NCBI GenBank assembly: GCA_024635855.1
Contig: JAGXHZ010000049.1
Coordinates: 1 to 7,206 of the forward strand
From: Sulfuricurvum sp.
GTDB taxonomy: Bacteria; Campylobacterota; Campylobacteria; Campylobacterales; Sulfurimonadaceae
Direction: 5' to 3'
DNA: 7,206 nt
Positions 1-5,307 of this stretch are shown here, in pieces (the stretch's first letter is position 1; each line of letters starts with the position of its first letter). The notes under the pieces are model-generated. The model ran no database searches and had not been told where the DNA came from. It was given only the letters and a program-made list of their open reading frames with translations. Position numbers and translations under genes: made by a program.

Positions 1-772
1 CACCGACATCGGCTTCATCGACGCTTACAATGACACGCATTTTTGTTAAGTCTTCTGCCATTTTAAAAAGTACTGGAGTCTGCATCGCTGCTACGACGGT
101 TTGCCCCGGTTCGATTTTTCGCTCCAACACGATTCCATCTACGGGAGAGACCACAACGGCTTTACGAAGATCGTCTCTATCGGCGTTGAGCTGTGCGGTA
201 GCTTGATCACTTTGCGCAACAGCGGATGCCAACTGGGCTTTAGCTTTTTCAACGGCGGTTGAGGTGTTGTCCATCTCTTGTTTGGAAGGGTAGTTCCCAC
301 CCGTTGCTGCGTACATTGAGCGAACTCTTTCCCATTCGTTTTGAGCATTTTTTAATGTTGCTTGGGCTTGAGAAATACTAGCTTGACTGCCGGCGAGTAA
401 GGCTTGGGAACTAATCACTTTGGAATTTAGTTTGGTCGTATCAAGCCTAGCCATGACTTGCCCCACCTTTACCTGATCGTTATAATCGACGAGTACTTCG
501 CTGATGGTTCCTGAGACTTCGATCCCCACATCGACGGTATTCGTAGGCTCTATGTTCCCCGTCGCTGAGACCGTGGTGGTAAGCGTTTTGACCTCAAGTT
601 GGGCAGTTGTATACGTTACTTTTTTATCATCCGCATGTTTTATCCATCCCCAAGCACCTGCACCCGCTATTAATAAAAAGAGTCCTAAAAACCAAAGATA
701 TTTTTTGATAGGTCGTTTGGCGGATGTTCCCAGTCCGAGTGTTTTTTCGATACTCTGAGATGAAGAGGTCAT
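1..772 (-). CDS. MacA-like periplasmic adaptor (membrane fusion protein) of an efflux system, partial
   Basis: Membrane fusion protein linking an inner-membrane pump to an outer-membrane channel. The 257 visible residues begin at ATG 772-770; the C-terminus lies beyond the left edge. Residues 25-43 form one hydrophobic membrane anchor (YLWFLGLFLLIAGAGAWGW). Residues about 66-112 are the first half of a lipoyl/barrel-sandwich domain (SATGNIEPTNTVDVG, then SGTISEVLVDYNDQVKVGQ). Residues about 113-204 are an Ala/Gln-rich helical hairpin, and 205-235 are the second lipoyl half (VVSPVDGIVLERKIEPGQTV), with the start of the beta-barrel after it. The wording of the lipoyl part is closest to MacA-type adaptors of MacB ABC exporters rather than AcrA, but the pump gene is not visible, so the substrate is unknown. 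The start overlaps the TolC-family stop by ATGA, so translation is probably coupled. An AAGGA ribosome site sits 6 nt upstream. Confidence 0.88.
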   Translation of the reverse strand, partial: MTSSSQSIEKTLGLGTSAKRPIKKYLWFLGLFLLIAGAGAWGWIKHADDKKVTYTTAQLEVKTLTTTVSATGNIEPTNTVDVGIEVSGTISEVLVDYNDQVKVGQVMARLDTTKLNSKVISSQALLAGSQASISQAQATLKNAQNEWERVRSMYAATGGNYPSKQEMDNTSTAVEKAKAQLASAVAQSDQATAQLNADRDDLRKAVVVSPVDGIVLERKIEPGQTVVAAMQTPVLFKMAEDLTKMRVIVSVDEADVG

Positions 773-1977
773 AATGTGTCCTTAGAAGGTTTGAGCGAAA
801 AATGGAGTTGGGCAAGTTCTGTTTGAATGTTGATTTCATTGATTTTAATCTCTAATTCTTCAATTTTTTTGGAATTTTTGAGTGTTTGAAGATCGTAACC
901 AGTTTTCGTTCCTGAATCGACTCCTGCTTGGGTGGCTTGGATGAGATCATCGTAGAGGGCGAGATTATGCGTCGTGATGCTAATGTATTCACGATAACTT
1001 TCAATCTTTTCAATGGTCTGAGTATACGTAGATTCGAGTTCACGTCGTTTATCTGCACTGGTGGCTACTTCTTGGAGATACGATGCTTTTGCCTCTTGGA
1101 TCGTGGACGATGCGTTGTAAACCAGAGGCAGGGTAAGCGACAATCCGGCACTGTAAGTAGTGCCGCGATAACTGCCGGAGAGCTCTTTTGGGTCATAGCT
1201 TTGATAGCCGATATTCCCATTAACCGCTAGGGATGGGAGATAGTTAGTGCGCGTGACATCGTAAAGTTTTTGAAGTGTATCACTTTGGGCACGAGCGTAT
1301 TGCAGCTCAAATTGATTTTGTAAAAAATCTTCTTTTTGGATCAGCTCAAAACGGGGAATGGAAAAAGTGTCTGGATTTATATCACTGATTTTAGTGACCT
1401 CAAAGCGCTGTTGGGCAATGGCATATTTAGCGGATGCATAGGTTTTGAGTTCACTGCTTTTGAGCATTAATATATTATTGAGTTCAGTTATGTCTGTTTT
1501 TCCTGCATCGTATAAATGACGTTTAATGAAGATGGCGATTTCATGATTATCAAGTCGAAGCCGGCTTTGCTCAAGCTGCAGGAGACTTTTTTGTACACTC
1601 AATAACGCGGTAAAAAGTTGTTGATTCAGTGACGCGATTTGCATTTGCAAGGTTATGGAATTGGTTTGCATTTTGGCATCGGCGTACTGGATTTGATAGG
1701 TGATTCCGCCGGAGCGAAAAATATCTTGTGAAACCGAGGCTGAAGCACGCTTTATGTCGCTGTTCGTATCTCCTAAAGCACTTTTATCGTATTCGTAGGT
1801 GGCGTTAAGATTGATGGGTGCGATCCAGTTGGTTCGCAGTTTCTCATGCTCTGAGTCATACATCTCTTGCTGTTTTTGCAAGATGGTCTGTTTTTCGTTG
1901 GAGAGCAGTGCGGTAGTATCCGCTGCAGCCATGGAATAAATAGCCAAGATAGGGAAAAGTAAAGGATGATATTTCAT
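769..1977 (-). CDS. TolC-family outer-membrane efflux protein
   Basis: Outer-membrane channel component of a tripartite exporter, 402 residues, a normal length for the family. Residues 1-20 look like a signal peptide (MKYHPLLFPILAIYSMAAA, probable cleavage before DTT). The mature protein has the usual two-fold repeat of long amphipathic helices and beta strands. The beta parts include NLNATYEYD and, in the second half, YLPSLAVNGNIGYQ and GLSLTLPLVY. The helical turns include YDAGKTDITELNN and VDSGTKTGYDLQTLKNSK, the recurring TolC-family pattern. I chose ATG 1977 because the signal peptide starts there; a TTG at 1995 would add six residues and has no ribosome site. ATG 1977 itself has GAGGG directly against it, too close for normal spacing, and a TACAAT hexamer at 1989-1984 on the minus strand, so initiation may be weak or leaderless. 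The gene lies 45 nt after the DTW gene and overlaps the adaptor gene. Family assignment is firm; substrate is unknown. Confidence 0.9.
   Translation of the reverse strand: MKYHPLLFPILAIYSMAAADTTALLSNEKQTILQKQQEMYDSEHEKLRTNWIAPINLNATYEYDKSALGDTNSDIKRASASVSQDIFRSGGITYQIQYADAKMQTNSITLQMQIASLNQQLFTALLSVQKSLLQLEQSRLRLDNHEIAIFIKRHLYDAGKTDITELNNILMLKSSELKTYASAKYAIAQQRFEVTKISDINPDTFSIPRFELIQKEDFLQNQFELQYARAQSDTLQKLYDVTRTNYLPSLAVNGNIGYQSYDPKELSGSYRGTTYSAGLSLTLPLVYNASSTIQEAKASYLQEVATSADKRRELESTYTQTIEKIESYREYISITTHNLALYDDLIQATQAGVDSGTKTGYDLQTLKNSKKIEELEIKINEINIQTELAQLHFSLKPSKDTL
779..783 (-). promoter_or_regulatory. Ribosome binding site of the adaptor gene
   Basis: AAGGA on the minus strand lies 6 nt before ATG 772, inside the 3' end of the upstream TolC-family gene. 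It supports this start codon and shows that the adaptor has its own initiation signal in addition to the ATGA overlap. Confidence 0.6.
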
Positions 1978-2022
1978 CCCTCTATTGTAATACAAATTGG
2001 GTAATCAAAAAGTAACAAAATG

Positions 2023-2691
2023 TTAATGTGTGAGGATAGAGGGGTCCCTTTGGGGTCTTATTCTAAACCGTTTCGTCGAAATACATCCAATCTGATATTC
2101 GATCATGGATAAAAACGGCTCTAAAAAAGGTTCAAACTGTGCATCATCTATGGTTTCTAATCCGTGAGCGTTGAGCAACTCTAAAATAGTAAGCGTTGAT
2201 TCGATGGTTGAGAGACAAAAATCTTTGGGCTGTTCTTTGATTTGAAATTGAGAGCATTTGGTGTGAGTGAAACTCAGTTTCGGCAACCGTTGAAGATTGG
2301 TGCTCAAACGAAGCATTTTCATCGAACAAGGCCACGTCGAATCGAGGATGAAAATCACTAATTGTTTGTTTTTAAGATCGATTTTTTGGGCATTGAGATG
2401 GAGAGAATCATTTCCGGGATAGAGGAGATAGCAACAATTATTGGTATCGTCTATGAGAGTATTAACCGCATTATGATTTGTAAAATCAACATCGATAAAA
2501 ATTTCTGAATTGGGAAGAGAGAGATGAGTCATTCTACCCGTCCCATTTTTGGTCTTTTTAAACTCTTTAGGGTGCATTAAAATAACAAATTTGGTTGCGG
2601 TTTGGATGGGTTTGACGGAGGAGCATAGACACTGTTTTTGAGGTCGATAGCAGTGATAACATGTCTCTCTGTTTACAGTTTTGCTATCCAT
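2023..2691 (-). CDS. DTW-domain protein, probable tRNA-uridine aminocarboxypropyltransferase
   Basis: A 222-residue cytoplasmic protein of the DTW family, whose characterised members (for example E. coli TapT/YfiP) transfer the 3-amino-3-carboxypropyl group of S-adenosylmethionine to a tRNA uridine, forming acp3U. Visible family marks, in order, are a four-Cys zinc-type motif at C11, C14, C21 and C23 (C-x2-C-x6-C-x-C), an HPKE element at 40-43 followed by GTGRM at 50-54, the signature DSTW at 117-120 continuing PCSMKM, and LSTIES at 160-165. Length is normal for the bacterial family. The signature reads D-S-T-W, the permitted D-x-T-W form. ATG 2691 is the only good start and has only a weak upstream ribosome site. 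The gene is first in the minus-strand cluster and may share its promoter with the efflux genes. Which tRNA position is modified cannot be read from sequence. Confidence 0.9.
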   Translation of the reverse strand: MDSKTVNRETCYHCYRPQKQCLCSSVKPIQTATKFVILMHPKEFKKTKNGTGRMTHLSLPNSEIFIDVDFTNHNAVNTLIDDTNNCCYLLYPGNDSLHLNAQKIDLKNKQLVIFILDSTWPCSMKMLRLSTNLQRLPKLSFTHTKCSQFQIKEQPKDFCLSTIESTLTILELLNAHGLETIDDAQFEPFLEPFLSMIEYQIGCISTKRFRIRPQRDPSILTH

Positions 2692-2716
2692 ACCAAATCT
2701 TTCAATTTTTTTTGAC

Positions 2717-2722
2717 AGTATA
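2717..2722 (-). promoter_or_regulatory. Candidate -10 element for the DTW/efflux gene cluster
   Basis: TATACT on the minus strand would place transcription start near 2710 and leave a leader of about 20 nt before ATG 2691. No convincing -35 box lies 17 nt upstream, which is common for sigma-70 promoters of Campylobacterota. This is a motif reading only. Confidence 0.4.
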
Positions 2723-2807
2723 CTAGATAAATAACCTCTAATCTTAGGCTGTTATCGTTTTAGAGAGCTAGTAAAGGAAAAAAATTATCGATTAAGTGAA
2801 AATTATT

Positions 2808-2813
2808 TATGAT
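2808..2813 (+). promoter_or_regulatory. Candidate -10 element for the rhodanese gene
   Basis: TATGAT lies about 27 nt before ATG 2840, predicting transcription start near 2820 and a leader of roughly 20 nt. The -35 region is weak. Motif reading only. Confidence 0.35.
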
Positions 2814-2826
2814 TGACAAAATTATT

Positions 2827-2833
2827 AGAAGGA
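2827..2833 (+). promoter_or_regulatory. Ribosome binding site deciding the rhodanese start
   Basis: AGAAGGA is followed by a 6-nt spacer and ATG 2840. This good site favours the ATG over an in-frame TTG at 2813, which would add nine residues ahead of the signal peptide. Confidence 0.7.
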
Positions 2834-2839
2834 ACTTTA

Positions 2840-3724
2840 ATGAAACTTTTCATCGCATTGGCAGTGAGTGCTGTATCTCTTTTGGCAATCGAGCCGTTAG
2901 TAAGCCCGCAATGGCTCAATGAACATAAAAATGATCCAAAACTTCGTATTATCGAAGTCTCCGATGGAAATACGTATGCGTTAGAACACATTACGAATGC
3001 AGGGCACACGGCTATTGGAAAATGGCGATATGATAATGGTACTTTTCTTTCGATTCGTCCCGTAGCAGAGATTGAAAAAGAGATCAGCGCGTTAGGAATC
3101 GATGAAAACAGCGACGTCGTATTGTACGCACCGATCAACGAGCCCAAAGATCTTCTCAAAGCGAGTTATATTTATTGGGCGTTAAACTATCACGGTGTTA
3201 AAAATGTTGCACTCTTGGACGGAGGGATGAAGGGATGGAAAAACGGACCATTCGAACTGACACAAGCACAATCCGATATCAAGCCAACTGCATTTAAAGC
3301 GAAAATACAAAAAGAAAAAATCGCTGATATTACCTACGTTAAAAATCATTTAGGAAAACTCCCGATGATCGATGCCCGCCCCAGCGATATGTACCTAGGA
3401 GTGACTCCAACAGCGACGGTAAAGCGTAATGGTCATATCAAAGGTGGTATGAGTTACTCATGGAACTATTCGGTCGATAAAGAGTACGTTCTTAAACCAA
3501 AAGCACTTTTAGAGAGCGTTTTCAAAGAAGGGTACGGATTGGATAAAAACAAAGAAGTGCTCGTCTATTGTACAGGAGGGCTAGAAACCTCGTATAACTA
3601 TTTCGTCCTCAGCGGAGTTCTGGGATACAAAAATGTCCGTTTATACGATGCATCGATGAAAGAGTGGGGCAACCGTGAAGATACGGCGATGACGCAATAC
3701 CGCTACGAGATGTTTAAAAAGTAA
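2840..3724 (+). CDS. Exported tandem-domain rhodanese (sulfurtransferase)
   Basis: A 294-residue sulfurtransferase predicted to act in the periplasm, moving sulfane sulfur (from thiosulfate, polysulfide or a similar donor) through a cysteine persulfide. Residues 1-16 (MKLFIALAVSAVSLLA) are a signal peptide. Rhodanese domain 1 spans about 19-133 and ends in LLDGGMKGW; its active-site loop has no cysteine (LYAPINE), as is usual for the structural half of two-domain rhodaneses. Domain 2 spans about 162-281, with DAR at 178-180, GHIKGG at 198-203, and the catalytic loop CTGGLET with Cys244. The loop lacks the Arg-Lys of animal thiosulfate sulfurtransferase and differs from the CGSGVT type of mercaptopyruvate enzymes, so the donor cannot be assigned. 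The gene stands alone and diverges from the DTW/efflux genes. A perfect hairpin at 3733-3753, 8 nt after the stop, could help end transcription. A role in sulfur oxidation or polysulfide handling is inference from family and location. Confidence 0.92.
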   Translation: MKLFIALAVSAVSLLAIEPLVSPQWLNEHKNDPKLRIIEVSDGNTYALEHITNAGHTAIGKWRYDNGTFLSIRPVAEIEKEISALGIDENSDVVLYAPINEPKDLLKASYIYWALNYHGVKNVALLDGGMKGWKNGPFELTQAQSDIKPTAFKAKIQKEKIADITYVKNHLGKLPMIDARPSDMYLGVTPTATVKRNGHIKGGMSYSWNYSVDKEYVLKPKALLESVFKEGYGLDKNKEVLVYCTGGLETSYNYFVLSGVLGYKNVRLYDASMKEWGNREDTAMTQYRYEMFKK

Positions 3725-3729
3725 CTCCA

Positions 3730-3755
3730 GTCATTCCCGACCTGATCGGGAATTC
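3730..3755 (+). repeat. REP-like palindrome, GTCATTCCCG family, copy 1
   Basis: ATTCCCGA (3733-3740) and TCGGGAAT (3746-3753) form a perfect 8-bp stem with a 5-nt loop, preceded by GTC. This is the common GTCATTCCCG...CGGGAAT type of interspersed bacterial palindrome. It lies directly after the rhodanese stop and may also serve as a weak terminator, though no long U-run follows. Confidence 0.8.
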
Positions 3756-3766
3756 AACTCTTTCCC

Positions 3767-3826
3767 GTCATTCCGTGCCACGACACGGAATCTAAAAGCT
3801 AGATCCTGAATCGAGTTCAGGATGAC
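3767..3826. repeat. 60-bp composite inverted element made of two converging hairpins
   Basis: The element opens with GTCAT (3767-3771) and closes with its complement ATGAC (3822-3826). Inside are one perfect 8-bp hairpin, ATTCCGTG/CACGGAAT (3770-3777 and 3784-3791), and another, ATCCTGAA/TTCAGGAT (3803-3810 and 3816-3823). Between them ATCTA (3790-3794) and TAGAT (3800-3804) pair around AAAGC. The two arms are different palindrome types facing each other, like a bacterial interspersed mosaic element or a tiny MITE. No transposase gene is in the window. Confidence 0.75.
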
Positions 3827-3952
3827 ATAACTCTCATTTTGAAACATCACTTATTAACAAAGGGTATACCGTTGTGTATAAAGTTGAAACCGATGCTCTT
3901 TGGGTTCTCAATATATTCAAATGGTAAAAGTGATAAAAATCTGATATTCCCC
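3827..3952. other. Intergenic spacer with no recognised feature
   Basis: A+T-rich sequence between the composite element and the second GTCATTCCCG palindrome. An open frame crosses it from 3839 (a TTG start) into the repeats, but it has no ribosome site and no protein-like composition. I see nothing else in it. Confidence 0.5.
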
Positions 3953-3977
3953 GTCATTCCCGTGAAAACGGGAATCC
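3953..3977 (+). repeat. REP-like palindrome, GTCATTCCCG family, copy 2
   Basis: ATTCCCGT (3956-3963), a GAAA loop (3964-3967) and ACGGGAAT (3968-3975) form a perfect 8-bp stem with a stable tetraloop. The leading GTCATTCCCG is shared with the copy at 3730, but the stem base and loop differ, so this is a relative and not an exact duplicate. Confidence 0.8.
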
Positions 3978-4060
3978 AGCTTTTTCCTCTTTTATTTCAA
4001 CAAAAATCATCAATTTTAAGACAACAAAAGATACTATTTATTATTCGATTTTTGACATCC

Positions 4061-4121
4061 TCGTTCCCACTTTCCAAGTGGGAATGCAGACTGACGCTAT
4101 ATACTCCCACTCTGGAGAGTG
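4061..4121. repeat. TTCCCAC-type double-hairpin repeat
   Basis: TTCCCACTT (4064-4072) and AAGTGGGAA (4076-4084) form a perfect 9-bp stem with a TCC loop. About 23 nt later CACTC (4108-4112) and GAGTG (4117-4121) form a second hairpin around TGGA. The layout, GTTCCCAC-stem-GTGGGAATGCA followed by a smaller palindrome, matches a widespread family of interspersed repeats seen in proteobacterial genomes. Open frames across it on either strand are by-products of the repeat, not genes. Confidence 0.7.
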
Positions 4122-4235
4122 AGAAAGAAAGAAAAAAATGAAATTTTGGAACAGCTAAAAGAGTTGAATAGTTTTTATACCACCAAATATTTAGTCGTTG
4201 GTTTTGACTAATATATCTAGTAAGCCAAAGGAAAT

Positions 4236-4267
4236 CAATCAAAAATACGAGGGTGGCTTTTTGATTG
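4236..4267. repeat. Perfect 10-bp inverted repeat upstream of the module
   Basis: CAATCAAAAA and TTTTTGATTG are exact complements separated by 12 nt (4246-4257). The stem is A+T-rich with no T-run after it, so it is a poor terminator. Its place 37 nt before the start codon suits an operator or a leader hairpin. Confidence 0.65.
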
Positions 4268-4271
4268 CTAA

Positions 4272-4283
4272 TTTAAATGTTAT
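4272..4283 (+). repeat. 12-bp direct repeat, copy before the first module gene
   Basis: TTTAAATGTTAT begins 33 nt before ATG 4305. The identical 12-mer recurs at 5276-5287, beginning 32 nt before the next gene's ATG 5308. It overlaps the -10-like TATATC here and may be a shared promoter or protein-binding site. Confidence 0.55.
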
Positions 4284-4304
4284 ATCATTAGAAAGTGGCT
4301 TATT

Positions 4305-5267
4305 ATGCTTGAGATTGCAATACCTATAAAAAAATCCTTTACTCAAAGTACGATTATAGACTTGGAAAATTGGTTTCGTTCTTTACCAGAAGGAGCATCT
4401 TGGTATGTCATTTCTGATTATTGCTTTGGAGACAACAATAAAAAAAATGATGTAGTGTCGTTCTCAATTTTATTACAGCACGACAAACTAGAGAATATAA
4501 AAGAATATATAAATGCTTTTGCTCCAAAAGATTTAAAGAAAACAAGGACTGTGTCTGAAGGCTTCTTGAAGTACATTAATTCTCCTGTGATATTCAATAT
4601 TAGTTTTCTCATTAATCGAAGTTCAAAGTACATGAAAGATTATGCTGACTCTGAAAATATGAAAAATTTCCTGCCTACTTTTAGAGATCTAGTTGAAATG
4701 ATTGAGTCAAATTCAAATAGTGAAAATGACTATTTCACATTAGTAAAAAGACGTACCGAGAAATTTGAAAAAGATTTCAAAAATAAAAGCTTTAATTCGC
4801 AGCTTTCCAGGCAGATATATTTGGTATCAACTTTTGCGAGTTTAATTTTCTACTATTTAACTATCATAAAAAAGCCAGCTCATATTACTTGGATCTCTGA
4901 TCGAGATGCAATCATTGATAGGTATGAGGGAATAATTTTTGATTTTGCTTATATGATGTATTTAGCAGAGTATTCTGAGACAATGGACACGAAAGAAGGT
5001 AGTGTATTAATGATGGATGGACCTAAGTTTACATTCGTAGAACCAGAAAAAAGTGCTGTGAACACTTATGATGAGTTGATAAGAATTCCTGATTATTTAG
5101 CAGGCACATTGGCAGATTTTGATATTGGAAAACGAGAGTTTTCCAAAGATAAGTATTATCAAATGCTAGCGCAATCTTTAGTAAACTCTCCAAACCATGC
5201 AATAATTCAGATTGATGGAGACTCTAAAAGATTATCCGCTAGGCGGTTGGTGTTCATGACGGGATGA
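4305..5267 (+). CDS. Unassigned 320-residue protein, faintly DUF3800/RNase H-fold-like
   Basis: I do not recognise this protein firmly. It is soluble-looking, with no signal peptide, and its one hydrophobic patch (about 171-188) is more likely a buried helix than a membrane segment. Early on, WYVISDY (33-39) is followed by an Asn/Lys-rich turn and VVSFSILLQHD, a strand-turn-strand that could carry an acidic catalytic residue (D38). Later HITWISDRDAI (193-203) supplies D199 and D201, and DELIRIPDYLAGTLADFD (256-273) resembles the C-terminal motif of DUF3800 proteins, where an Asp before a Tyr closes an RNase H-like site. That resemblance is weak and made by eye. Base composition is more A+T-rich than the left half, except the last ~35 nt, which turn G+C-richer. 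The next gene follows after 40 nt, suggesting an operon. The start lacks a clear ribosome site. The reading frame is confident; the function is not. Confidence 0.85.
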   Translation: MLEIAIPIKKSFTQSTIIDLENWFRSLPEGASWYVISDYCFGDNNKKNDVVSFSILLQHDKLENIKEYINAFAPKDLKKTRTVSEGFLKYINSPVIFNISFLINRSSKYMKDYADSENMKNFLPTFRDLVEMIESNSNSENDYFTLVKRRTEKFEKDFKNKSFNSQLSRQIYLVSTFASLIFYYLTIIKKPAHITWISDRDAIIDRYEGIIFDFAYMMYLAEYSETMDTKEGSVLMMDGPKFTFVEPEKSAVNTYDELIRIPDYLAGTLADFDIGKREFSKDKYYQMLAQSLVNSPNHAIIQIDGDSKRLSARRLVFMTG

Positions 5268-5275
5268 GGCTTGAG

Positions 5276-5287
5276 TTTAAATGTTAT
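5276..5287 (+). repeat. 12-bp direct repeat, copy before the second module gene
   Basis: TTTAAATGTTAT here is identical to 4272-4283 and lies at nearly the same distance from its gene's start. It falls in the 40-nt gap between the two genes. Confidence 0.55.
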
Positions 5288-5297
5288 TTAACAATAT

Positions 5298-5301
5298 AGG
5301 A
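5298..5301 (+). promoter_or_regulatory. Ribosome binding site of the zinc-motif gene
   Basis: AGGA with a 6-nt spacer precedes ATG 5308. It favours this start over an in-frame ATG at 5281, which would add nine residues and has only a distant GAGG upstream. Confidence 0.6.
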
Positions 5302-5307
5302 ATTAAC

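Larger units (their letters stand above)
2692..2839. promoter_or_regulatory. Divergent intergenic promoter region
   Basis: These 148 nt separate the divergent DTW and rhodanese genes and are rich in A and T. They contain a -10-like box for each direction. There is also an imperfect dyad between 2726 and 2756: outer GATAA (2726-2730) and TTATC (2752-2756) around inner CTAA-TC-TTAG (2738-2747). It lies close to the minus-strand -10 box and could be an operator. No small gene or RNA is evident. Confidence 0.45.
4122..4304 (+). promoter_or_regulatory. A+T-rich leader/promoter region of the two-gene module
   Basis: This region separates the repeat cluster from the 320-residue gene and holds several dyads. 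TTAGTC (4191-4196) pairs with GACTAA (4206-4211). CAATCAAAAA (4236-4245) pairs with TTTTTGATTG (4258-4267). AAGCCA (4222-4227) can pair with either of two TGGCTT copies (4254-4259 and 4296-4301), the second lying just before the start codon. A weak -10-like TATATC is at 4281-4286. The start has no good Shine-Dalgarno sequence. A structured leader RNA or operator is possible but unproven. Confidence 0.35.

Noticed and set aside
928..1230. 100-codon plus-strand frame opposite the TolC-family gene
   Set aside because: Antisense shadow of a well-supported coding region.
2803..3159. 118-codon minus-strand frame opposite the rhodanese gene
   Set aside because: Antisense shadow; the opposite strand has a signal peptide and a rhodanese domain in frame.
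3730..4121. CRISPR array
   Set aside because: The repeats are palindromes of different types with irregular spacing, not identical direct repeats with uniform spacers, and no cas gene is present.
3839..4141. 100-codon open frame on the plus strand
   Set aside because: It begins at TTG with no ribosome site and is built largely from translated palindromic repeats (3953-3977 and 4061-4121).
3997..4242. 81-codon open frame on the minus strand
   Set aside because: Its LHSHLESGNEDV segment is the translation of the TTCCCAC-type repeat, a frequent source of spurious gene calls; no ribosome site or family resemblance.
5236..5246. Hairpin CCGC-TAG-GCGG as a terminator
   Set aside because: The stem is only 4 bp, lies inside the coding region and has no following T-run.
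4258..5307. Integron cassette array with attC sites before each module gene
   Set aside because: TTTAAATGTTAT is reminiscent of one end of some attC sites, but I found no matching RYYYAAC partner or folded-repeat arms, so there is no attC.
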